Positions 54,367 through 64,000 of a stretch of DNA of 64,000 nucleotides are shown one piece after another. Both the position numbers and the translations under genes were made by a program. Below the pieces are notes generated by a model, which was not told the origin of the DNA, did not search any database, and was given only the letters and a program-made list of their open reading frames with translations. Where the stretch lies: positions 232,871,803-232,935,802 of the forward strand of contig OV884059.1 in the NCBI GenBank assembly GCA_930367215.1, given 5' to 3'. Within the stretch, counting starts at the first letter, position 1; every line of letters begins with the position of its first letter. Source of the stretch: Pollenia angustigena. Its lineage: Eukaryota > Arthropoda > Insecta > Diptera > Polleniidae.

Positions 54367-55860
54367 ATATATTTGTGTAACTTCGTTTAGATCTATACTT
54401 TATTTTTACGAAATGACGTCATGACATTGTATAGTTGATGCAGATGATGTCGTCGTCAAAGTTATTGCATACCTTTGTGTTGTACAAGTAAATACATGCA
54501 TATGTATATTATTTTTTCAGTTGGTTCTATCTGTCCACACACAGTACAATTCGTTTCTCAGTATTCAAGTTTCTAAAATTTTCAATAGTTGTGTTGCTTT
54601 TTGATTTATTTTTCGTTGTTACGTATCAAACAAGACAAACATAGAAAAGTATGTTTGGAGATGTGGATACAAAAATATAAAACGTGCTTAGAGCTGCCAA
54701 GAACTATCAGATCTCATTAACAATAGAAAAATTCCCAATAACATTTTTTGGAATGATCTTTATATCTTATACCAATATTCATAAATTGGAAATTCTTAAT
54801 TCAAGACTGAATTTTTCCTAATATCTGTTGAAATTTCCACGATATTTAATTGTAACATTAGACTACGTACCTATACTGAATTTTAAGTTGTTGAATTTTG
54901 CATATTTGAATTAAGCATTATTAGACATGGCAACCATATAAATTTATGTAGAATGAACGAAAGATGAATAAAAAGATAACATGAGGGTGTAGAGGGTATA
55001 CAAGTGTAAATTATCTTTATGGTGGTAATCACTTAAGGCAATGTAATGACGTAATAATAAAATTTTGTTTACCTTATCATTAAAAAAAAGTTTTAGATGC
55101 AAAACAATATTTTGGAAATTAATTGTAGTGTAGTATTTATTTAGAATTAAAGAATTAAATTTTCTTTTAGTTAGGGGTAAGTAAACTGTTGCGAACGATT
55201 TTGTCATGGAAGACTTCGTAACCAGCTGAGAATAAAAAAAATAATAAAAATAACTGACATCGTATAGGAAAAAGTAAAAATATAACTAACACAAATTTTA
55301 TTTGATTTCTCATTTCACCTTTTTTTTGTTAACCATCAATAAAAATGTACGAACTATTTGGAAATTTTAAACACTTTTTTGGTTTCTTGTTAATTTGTAA
55401 GGCAGTTTCGATCCCTTTTAATTTTTTTCTTCAAATATATTTTATCTATAACATCACAAAAATGTTAAAAACACTATAGGTACCTAGTATATATTTTACG
55501 TACATACATATTTTAGTTTTCTTTTTTGCAAGTGTACACAATTTGCCGTTATTTACCAAAAAACTCTTCATAATATTGTTATATTTTTTACACACCTTTT
55601 TAAAGCTTGCTTTTAACAAAATAAATTTTTTAGTTTAATAATTTTATTTAAAAATAATATAGCACTATTTTTATTTAAACACGCATAAAAGGAAAATAAC
55701 ACACGAACAGTCAGAGGGAAAAGAAAAACTAAATAATTTCTGATGACATCACTACTTCATTTGTTGTTGTGCATTTAAGAGAGGAATTTCTCTTTACTCA
55801 TTAAAAAATAGCAAGTAGTGTAAGTATTGCCAACCTTTTCTTTGCCAAGTTTTAATAAAT
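54367..55860. other. No gene or element recognised
   Basis: This is a 1.5 kb stretch of apparently single-copy AT-rich sequence. It has a TGACGTCA word at 54414-54421 and several AGAGGGAAAAG purine runs near 55710. There is no convincing exon. It ends in TAATAAAT, the duplication of the next hAT. Confidence 0.4.
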
Positions 55861-57227
55861 CAGGGATGATAAATGAGAAAGCCAATATCGTACCAACGAG
55901 CTTTAGAAGTTGTACTATTTCAGTCCCAATAGTACCAAATCTTTTTTTTTATTTTTAAAAACAAATATTAAATACAACAAAAGGTACTTAAAATTTATTT
56001 GTTCATTAATGACACTGGCTTACAGCCAAAAAGTACCAAGAACGCCACATGCCTACATAAGTTAATTGGGACCTCCTGAACACGAAAACCGCTGTAATTT
56101 TTTTCCTAAGTACCGTTTTTTTGATAACGGTACTTTTGTGTTTTTCGGTGTATGGTCCCACTCAAACCCTTGTGGAGCCCAACCAAAAAGTCCGATCGAA
56201 ATAAATTTCATATCGTTGGAAAGGTAATAATAATAAGGTGGGTAAAATTTTTTCGCGTCAAAAGCACATCGCGATTCTTGTTCTATAAGTCATTCCAAGA
56301 AACTTTGCCAAAGAAACCATAGGCCCCGGGGTTTTTAAAATACATAGTTAGATTTTCCAAAATATTCCAGAAAAGAGGCAAACAAATTGTATTTGATCTA
56401 GCCAGACCTCTATCATGCGGTTTTTAGAGTCGAGAAATCAATTAATTTTTTTTTATTGCCGCCAGAGAACGTTTTCATACACTTTTTAGAATTTATCGTC
56501 TTTTTTCGTGGACAATTGACGAATATTTCTCAAAATGCAATCTCGAATTTTATACGAAAGCGTTTTAAGCCTTCTAAAAATACGAATTGCATTTCCAAAT
56601 ATATTGCGTTTACAATTTTCAATTTGTACTGCAGAAACAGAAAAGGAGTAGAAAGTCCGAAAATAATAAAATTTAATTTAGCGCTTGTAAAATCTCCTTA
56701 AAAATAGTTCGGAGTAAAATAATGGAGTGGGCTTCCACTATTCCAAAATTCTTTTGATTGCTTCTTGACGTGACAACCAACTTGTTGAAGAATATTTGAA
56801 AATATAATTGAGAGGAATTCGTCTCTTCTAGTATGTAGAACTTTTGCAGAAGTGGTTTCCTATATCTTTTAAAAACTTGTCAATATCATTTGAAAACGCT
56901 TATATGCTGTCACTGATACTAAACTTAGAATGTGGCATAAGCTATCGTTCAATCAACAAGTGCAAAACTCTATTCACAGTAGCGGAGTTAAGTGTTTGGT
57001 GCAAATGGTCTTGTAAAAGAGCAATTGCGAAATATTACAGCTGTTTTGTTAAATCCAACAATAAATTCATTTGACAGTAAACACGAATTGCCATTGTATA
57101 TCAATTATAAATATGTAGGTTTGAAAAATTTGGAAAGAGTACCAAAGGAGTCACGGGAGTACCAGCGTACTTTTTAGTTTTGAATTGTACCAAAAAAAGT
57201 ACAATTGTACCAACTTTATCAACCCTG
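55861..57227. mobile_element. hAT element with GTACCAA motif, exact 8-bp TSD
   Basis: The ends are CAGGGATGATAAATGAGAA and, reversed, CAGGGTTGATAAAGTTGGTA. Exact direct repeats TAATAAAT lie at 55853-55860 and 57228-57235. GTACCAA/TTGGTAC words recur at both ends. Possible transposase remnants on either strand at 56450-57070 could not be confirmed. Confidence 0.88.
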
Positions 57228-57256
57228 TAATAAATAAAAATATGTGCATATAGGTA

Positions 57257-59011
57257 CATTGATGCCAACTTAGTGCTTTTGGCACTATTTATGGTGCTTT
57301 TTCATTCCTCAAAACGCCAAAATTTTATCCATAGTGCCAAACTAAAAAAAAAGCACTAACTTGGTGCTTTTTCAATTTTTCGTTAGTGCCTTTAGTGCTT
57401 TTTACAATTTAAATTTTTTTTCTACCATTTTTTAGAACTACGATTATATAGAGGATGCTTTAGTTCAACTTTGCTATTTGGGGTACAATTTTGAGAATGC
57501 TTGTAAAGATTTAAAGATTTCAAATGATAAAAAAGTGATACAAGAAAGTTACATTCGTTTTATCTAAGACTTAATTTACGAGGTTAGAGCTAGGCTTCCT
57601 TGCAATTTGGAAATTATACGAAACGTTGCACTTCTAAGCGTTGACAACATATTTAGTAATCGTAATAAAAACGATGTATTTTGGTCAACATTTTTTTAAC
57701 GATGTAGACACTGTTTTAAAATAGAATATGGATTGGAAAATATTAGGAATTGTTAAAAAAACATGCAGTTGCAAACCGTGCAAAAAATCGCAAAGACGTT
57801 AAAAACAAAAAAAAAAAAAGAGCCGTAGCTTGGTATACGTAATGTGGTTAATAAATTAAAAACAGCTGACAGAAAATACTTTTATAACTAGCGTTGTGTA
57901 ACCTGCCATTTTTCATGCGCTTTAGTTTTCCGCGTGTTGAGCACTTCTACCTCTAGTGCTATTGCAAAAAGGTATGACTAAGTATCAGAATGCAAACATA
58001 CATGTTTTTTCTATTTTACACCTTATGCGTGCTCTTTATTCAGAAACGTACATATGTTAAAATAATTGAAGAATATCATAAGCCAATTGTTTTATTAAGC
58101 TTTGCACGATTTTAATTTAGATTTATTTAAACGATAAAATATAAGGATGTTTATTTGAATATATGCTGTCATTAAGTTTTATAAACAATGGTCGGACATT
58201 GCAAATTTTCGGTAATTGCAACAGGAAACATTTTTTCGAGTTACGAAAATCGCTCGCACGGTATTACTTTAAAACTGTTTTATGGCCAATTTAAACTCCA
58301 AATGATTTGGATGATATTATTTTTATTGAAAATAATAATAATACATTTACAAATGTTTATATACAAATGTAAATATCGTCGCAGGAATTAAAGAACGCTG
58401 TAACTGACAAATAATCGAAAAAACGTTTTTTTGCATTATTTTTATCAGAAAAAAATACTGCGTCCATTGGTCCCGGTCCCATATTTGTATTAGGAAAAAT
58501 ATTCACCTACGCAAAAAAAAAAAAAAAAAAATCGTTTGCTGTAAGCCGCAGAATCACCGGGAATAATAGACTGGAGAGGAAATGTTTAGACTCTAAACTT
58601 TAGAGCCAATATATAAAGCGAGATAAAATAAAAATACGTTTTTAAAATCATGTTCCTAAGTTGTATAGTTTTTGTGATATGAATTTTTTTCTACTTTCTT
58701 TCATACAGGTTTTTTTTTTGGCTCTGGTGAACATTTTGTATTTTGTCAGTTACGGCATTCTTTAATTCCTGCGACGATATGTTTATTATTTAATCTTAAG
58801 TGAAAATGGTTCCCATCAACGCCGTCGCCTTTTTTTTAAATTTTGGAGGTATATAATATTCGACACAGCCAAATGCAACTAGTTTTGTGTTTAATTAAAT
58901 TGTAAAAATGGCTTAATGCTTTTTTACGCTTTTTTTGGCTCGAAATAGTGCTTTTTAGTGCTATTTTCAAATTTTAAAGTGCTTTTTGCTTTCAAAAAGT
59001 TGGCATCACTG
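57257..59011. mobile_element. hAT element with AGTGCTTTTT motif, exact 8-bp TSD
   Basis: The ends are CATTGATGCCAACTTAGTGC and, reversed, CAGTGATGCCAACTTTTTGA. Exact direct repeats TATAGGTA lie at 57249-57256 and 59012-59019. AGTGCTTTTT recurs at both ends. A foldback element is nested at 58373-58780. The start lies only 22 bp after the previous hAT duplication. Confidence 0.9.
58373..58780. mobile_element. Foldback MITE nested in the hAT
   Basis: ATATCGTCGCAGGAATTAAA, then GAACGCTGTAACTGACAAA, recurs inverted at the right (TTTGTCAGTTACGGCATTC, TTTAATTCCTGCGACGATAT). The arms are about 40 bp. The inside includes an A run and AT-rich sequence. The duplication is masked by the palindromic flanks. 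Confidence 0.75.
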
Positions 59012-59019
59012 TATAGGTA

Positions 59020-60316
59020 CTTATAGAAATGAAACGAACAAATATACATAGATATTAAAATACGTTTTTATATTTATTTGTAGCTTTTTTGCATTCAAGT
59101 TTTTGCTTGCAATTTTTTATGAAATAAGGCGGTAGTAAACCACTATGTACTTATTTGTTAACATTGTGTTTGGATACTATGTAAACAAATTGTTTATTTA
59201 ATAAAGCGTTAAAAGGCCTGCGTAAGAAAAGGAAAACTATAGTGTAGTTTTTTATTGTCATGCCAATAGAGATGCCAATTTTTATTTTGGGATTTATTAT
59301 TGGGTAAATTGCACGAGGGCTGTCAGATGTTTTACAAATTGCATCCACAAATTGTAAATTTTTATCTTCAAAAATTCTCAAAAAAATAAATTTTTTCATA
59401 CCTAAAAAGCCCCACCAAACACTAATTTTACCATAAAATATTTTATTTTTGTTGTATTTCATTTGTACGGTTTGTTTTATATGACATTTAAATTATACAT
59501 CAACTCAATAAGGGTATTCACGTCACAAGTTGCACCCTTGCAAAAAAGCAAAAGTGCAAAAATTAAACAACAACCACATTTGTGGCATTGTTTTTTGGTA
59601 CACAAAGCAGTGTTTAAAACAAATTGTTTAAATCTTCAAATGGCCGTGATTCAGCGGCATCTTGATATTAATAATTTTCTGTCCAAAATAAACCCAAAGT
59701 ATTAGATTTTTGTACGACAAATAAATCTTTCCATTTAATAAATAGCAGTTTCCTTAATTTTTATTCATATTTATATGTGTTGAAACATTGATATTCAAAA
59801 CCGATTGATTTTTCTTTTAAATTTAGCTGGAATTGAGCATTCCAAATTGGCTACAGCATATATTTGTAAATCTTAAAAAACTTAGATTTTGATTTTTTGA
59901 GATTATTAAATGAAAAATCTTTAAAATCGTAGCCCAAAATTGAATCTTATGCTTAGTAGGAAGACTCTGTTTCTATCGCCTCAATTATTTTTGATACGCT
60001 AGTGTTTTTTGTAAAAGAGTTTTCCTTTAATATTGGAAGGAAATAAAAAGTAATAGTTATTTACAAATAACACTAGCTTCGAGCTTGATAAATTTTTATT
60101 TGCATATTATGAATTGGGAAGGTAGAACATTAAGAACTTTGATTAATACAGAATAAAAGTAAAACAAGTTCCCAATCCCAAAATCAAATAAAGTCCCAAA
60201 TTTGAGTATAAGTCCCCTAATCTGCCATCACAAAATTACACTGAAATGTATTTTTGTGCTTATTTTTAAAACCAGGAAATTATGAACAAAATTCTTAAAA
60301 GTAACTGAAGGTTAAA
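59020..60316. other. Unassigned
   Basis: No gene was found. CGAGCTTGATAAATTTTTAT at about 60078 resembles the repeat ends at 13690 and 42650. A GAGGGCTGTCAGATG phrase at about 59315 is like a solo hAT terminus. Confidence 0.4.
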
Positions 60317-60498
60317 GGCCCAACTATAATATGCATAAGCTTAAATGCATAAAAAAAAAATAAAAACATTAGATTCCGTACGGAAACGCGACGAGTTTCG
60401 CACTTTGCTTAAGCAAATGACAGATTCATAAAACTAAACAAAAAGTTTCCTTAAATACAGTTGCGTAAGTCAGCTTAAGTATATTATAGTTGGGTCTT
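60317..60498. mobile_element. MITE with GGCCCAACTATAAT ends, second copy
   Basis: The ends are GGCCCAACTATAATATGCAT and, reversed, GACCCAACTATAATATACTT. It is a diverged relative of 50519-50688. TTAA-like bases flank both sides. It is non-coding. Confidence 0.7.
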
Positions 60499-60825
60499 AA
60501 GCCTAAAATTTTACATATGTCCAGGTATGTCCACTAGGGTCTTCAATTAAGCTATGTTTTGTACTAATCGATTAATCGCGCGAATAATTATTCGAGGTAA
60601 AAATTTAATCGAATAATAATTGAACAATTTTGTCTAGTTTAAAAGTTTAAAAATAGGATTAAAAATTATATTTTTTTAACATAAAAATTTTATTAATAAA
60701 GTAACAACAATTTAACAAAAGGTTCATTCATGTTATAAAAGAGGAACAATTTTGAAATAAAAAATAGCATTAAAATTTAAGCTAATCTTTTAAAATGATC
60801 TTTCAAAAAGAGTATACAGTAGTAT
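60499..60825. other. Unassigned
   Basis: The sequence is AT-rich and includes the ATCGATTAATCGCGCGAATA patch and a GTCCAGGTATGTCCACTAGG dispersed phrase at about 60520. Confidence 0.35.
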
Positions 60826-61152
60826 CAAGGCGAATTAAAAAAGTTAAGTACAACAGTACAACTACAAAAAACCCATGTATTTATTTTTGCAATTTAATAG
60901 GCGGCTGTCAAAAATGCTGATAAGGCAAAAATTAATTGAAAAACAAAATAAAAATTTTGTTTGCTTTTGAAAAGAAATTATTGAATTCACTTTAATTATT
61001 CACAGTTTCGAAATAGTTTTATTATAAAAATAATATTTTTTCACTTAACACAAAATTATATTTTGAAGTTTCCCTACTTTTTTTTTATGTAGCCGTGAAG
61101 ACAGCTGATGAACGGCTGACTAGTTGAGTTTACCTTTTTAAAACTCTCCTTG
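60826..61152. mobile_element. P-like MITE, inverted relative of 1832-2151
   Basis: The ends are CAAGGCGAATTAAAAAAG and, reversed, CAAGGAGAGTTTTAAAAAGG. The flanks AGTAGTAT (60818-60825) and AGCAGTAT (61153-61160) agree at 7 of 8. It shares GGCGGCTGTCAAAAATGCTG and AGCTGATGAACGGCTGAC with the copy at 1832. Confidence 0.82.
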
Positions 61153-61238
61153 AGCAGTATGAAGTGAAAAAAGAAAGGGACAAACAATTTTTAAGGTATG
61201 TATAGAAGTGTTAATGTGCAAAACAAACAGCTATATAT

Positions 61239-61821
61239 GTATATGGGCATTTCCACGTGTCGTGATATATGTAACACAAAATGTAAAAAAATTAAATAAA
61301 GAAGTCAAATTTGTAAAAAGGGTTTTTATATATACAAAGTAATGAAGTAGCACTGTATTCAGAATCGACGCTAAGGATTTGCAGATATAAGCAAAAATCT
61401 GCGATGGCGTGACGTTAAAAAAATGGAAGTGGATTTTGACTTGCATTACAAAACTGAATAAGACTGCGAATTGAGCAAGATGTTTTGTATAAAACCTTTT
61501 TTAGTAAACTTTGGACTAATACAGATTTATTTTTCCAGCTATAAAATTTAAAAATCTTTGCTTGTTTTAAGGTAAATATGGGAATTTGCAGCGAAAAGTC
61601 TACTTTTTTTTAATGTAACGCCAGATTACAAATTAGGTTGTATTTTCGGACCATGTTGTTCAATCGTTATCCAATTTGTTACTAAATGTAGAGATATTTG
61701 CGCTTCACACCAAGATATAAAAAAGTAAACTATACATTTACAATTTTTTGAGAAACAATTCAAAATACTTCTGGCGTTACGTTACAAAAAGTAGACTTTT
61801 CGCTGGCAGTGCCCATATACA
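61239..61821. repeat. Inverted-repeat element with GTATATGGGCA ends
   Basis: TGTATATGGGCA on the left and TGCCCATATACA on the right bound the block. Inside, GCGAAAAGTCTACTTTTTT and ATGTAACGCCAGA at about 61590 pair with CTGGCGTTACGTTAC and AAAAGTAGACTTTTCGC at about 61771-61803. It is probably a small DNA element, and its family is not known. Confidence 0.6.
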
Positions 61822-62214
61822 TTTTTAATATTCGCAAATACAAAATACGAATAACAAATTTGAAATTTTGCGCCACAAGACATTTCAAATGTGATTGATA
61901 AAAATCTTCCGTTTGCGTCGATCACAATAAATTAGAAGAAAACTGGCACATTATTAAATATATTTAACGTTGTTATGACATTTCGATGACAAAATTTGGA
62001 ATTTTCAGAAAATGCTTAAATTTTCTCAAGATTATTGTTAAACTATTATTAACAGTATGAAATTTTATTAAAAATTAAATAAATTTCAGTAACTAATTTT
62101 TAACAAAATTGAAATATGTTATTGGTAATATTTTAACAAATTTATGTAGATGTCCCGAAAGCCATCTGATGTAAGCAAAATACAAATAATTTTATTTCTA
62201 TGCTTTGCTCTGAT
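61822..62214. other. Unassigned
   Basis: AT-rich sequence ending in GCTCTGAT, the target duplication of the next hAT. Nothing else is recognised. Confidence 0.4.
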
Positions 62215-63235
62215 CAGGGTTACCGTTGAAAATTTTCGAAAAGGGTCACAAAAAGGGGATTTTCCAGAAAAAGGGGTCAAAAAAGGGTATTTTAATAAAT
62301 AAAGGGTCAAGTTTTTTATAAGCAGTATTTCCCATTTTAATGAACATAATACGACCAAGTTTTTTTAGAAGCAAACAAAAAAATAATATTTCAGGTAGGA
62401 AGAGCTCAAAAAACTTAATTTTTTTATGGAATGCTCTGTCCTGTTTTAAACACCTGACAAAAAGTTTATTCTTTATCATTATAGCTAATTTGTTCATACT
62501 TTTTATGTAATTTTCCAATTTAGCGATGTCAAATAAATTTTAGTGTTTGTTTTAAATTTTGCAATCGTTCGCGTATTGTAACCATTTTCTCGATTAAAGC
62601 GATTTTTTCCTGTAAGTGTCAGATTTTTTAAAGCTTTTACGATTTTTAATAAATATAAGACTTTGCTATCATACCGCTGTTACCAAATATTTGGGAATTT
62701 CCGCTAATTGAGCAATTTTTACCTCTTGTTTTCCTTCCTGTTAGGGCACTGTCGATTCAAAAGGGCGCGAAAAGTTCAATACATTTTGCCATTATAAAGG
62801 GCGAATTTTTTTTAATAAAACATGCTACTGTTTAAGAGTGCAAAACACCAAATTGCATTTTTTTAATAAAATGTCAAATTTTTGTTTTAAAAAGAAACCA
62901 GCGTAAAAAATAACAAATATGAGTAACGTTTGCTTTTAGGAAAATTGTACTTTAGTATCAAAAATCAAGGAGAAGAAAGCATGGAATTGTAAGTTTATAC
63001 TTTGAGTCTGTTCCATATCAAGCAATGCTTATTTCGAAAACATTTGTTTAGCACTTCTGTTCCGCAGTGTTGACAAAAAACAATATATGTGAGCTATTTC
63101 CAAAAAAGGGTCAAAAAGTTTCACAAAATAGGTGATAATGATACAAAAGTATAATTTAAAAAAAGGGTCATAAAAGGTATCAACACCGTTGAAAAAGGGT
63201 CAAATTGATACTTTAGTATCACAACGGTAACGCTG
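62215..63235. mobile_element. Non-autonomous hAT, copy 2, exact 8-bp TSD
   Basis: The ends are CAGGGTTACCGTTGAAAATT and, reversed, CAGCGTTACCGTTGTGATAC. Exact direct repeats GCTCTGAT lie at 62207-62214 and 63236-63243. It is in reverse relative to copy 1 (46077-47912), and lacks the nested 686-bp element and the 111-bp duplication. Confidence 0.92.
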
Positions 63236-63243
63236 GCTCTGAT

Positions 63244-64000
63244 TGGTACCTTATAGGCGAGAGAGAGTGAGAGAGAAACGTTTCTTTTCCTCTCGTCACT
63301 CTCGTTATAAACCCAGCGGGAATATGAGGAATTGATTACATAAATAATTAAAAAAATAATGCATTATTTTCGAAAGAAAAATAATGCATTCATTGGAATC
63401 GAGAAGGTAATTTCATCAGACACAAAATTTAAGCACTGATTACCACGTATATTCCCACATTTGCAGAACAAGGAATGTATTGTTTCTGTTAGTAACAATT
63501 ATTCGTGTTTTTGCTTTACATACATATTTCCTTAATAAAAATCCGTTATTTTTTTGCTGCCTTTCTGTCGCCTACTTATAATTTTTATTTTAGTCGCAGT
63601 TTGTGTTTGAAAGCGTACGGTCAAAGCACAAATTATATGTCTGTGGGTCAAAGTTATTTAAAGTAAACAGGTATTAAAAAATGTATTCCAAACGGCATTG
63701 GAAAAGACTTTTATTATAAGACTTTTGAATAATATAATTTATTCCAAAGAATGAATTATTTAATTTATTCGCAGGATACATTAAAATAATTTATTACAAT
63801 CCTAGGACATGGTCTGTGTTAAGAATAATGAATTCTGGAATCAAATATCATACAAGATGTGTATTACTTTCTCGATTCCTATTAATTCCATTTTCCCGCT
63901 GGGAAGTAGCAAGCTGATCAATAAGACTTGCAACGTGTGAATTGGGACTTAGTGCAATATTAAAATTCTCAATTTGCCGTTCTAATTGAAAAATTTTACA
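63244..64000. other. Unassigned right edge
   Basis: A GAGAGAGAGTGAGAGAGAAA run at about 63257-63276 and an AATAATGCATTATTTTCG near-palindrome at about 63356-63390 are present. No exon, element end or promoter can be supported. Confidence 0.35.

Noticed and set aside
54414..54421. TGACGTCA, a full CRE site, as a CrebB autoregulatory element
   Set aside because: It is nearly 29 kb upstream of the CrebB start with transposons between. A single 8-mer is expected by chance at this scale.
63257..63276. GAGA run as a promoter of a gene to the right
   Set aside because: No initiator, exon or conserved context is visible. It could be a simple repeat.
1..64000. tRNA, rRNA or CRISPR features
   Set aside because: I looked for A/B box pairs, rRNA-like blocks and regularly spaced repeats and saw none. 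A tRNAscan-SE run would be decisive.

Overview
The window is AT-rich dipteran nuclear DNA, most like a calyptrate fly (blow fly, house fly or relative). I infer this from a CREB gene whose bZIP and P-box match the Drosophila CrebB type, from very long introns, and from a dense load of insect transposons. I found no bacterial-type operon, CRISPR array, tRNA or rRNA.

Only one host gene can be supported: CrebB (CREB), on the minus strand, with five coding exons spread over 18.6 kb (25557 down to 6949). The exons splice in frame to a 334-residue protein: Gln-rich start, KID/P-box with RRPSY, an optional 49-codon exon, and a bZIP ending in the expected KND stop. The frame then stays open for another 147 codons past that TGA (6948 to 6508). 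The extension is acidic and Ser/Thr-rich, and is a strong candidate for stop-codon readthrough.

Almost everything else is mobile DNA. 1-4930: a broken non-LTR reverse transcriptase, P-like MITEs and a TIR element. The 9.6 kb CrebB intron (7386-16941) holds a Tc1 element, several MITEs and a second non-LTR fragment. The 7.9 kb intron (17114-25012) holds a hAT element, a P-like MITE carrying a nested insert, two members of a CACAAAG-ended family, a piggyBac remnant, and a long hairpin close to a splice donor. 25558-30371: presumed 5' UTR and flank, mostly unassigned. 30784-32437: a broken gene with a RAG1/Transib-like D-D-E signature, split by a P-like MITE with a perfect 8-bp target duplication. 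33230-37874: AT-rich repeat units interrupted by a GC-rich LOA-type retrotransposon with reverse transcriptase and RNase H. 38110-40545: a piggyBac deletion derivative and a Helitron helicase fragment. 43184-63235: a field of hAT elements, most with 8-bp duplications, several nested inside each other or inside P-like MITEs.

Many element ends were set by inverted repeats plus matching target duplications, and four insertions by comparison with an uninterrupted copy elsewhere in the window. Superfamily names for non-coding elements are inferences from TIR and duplication length.
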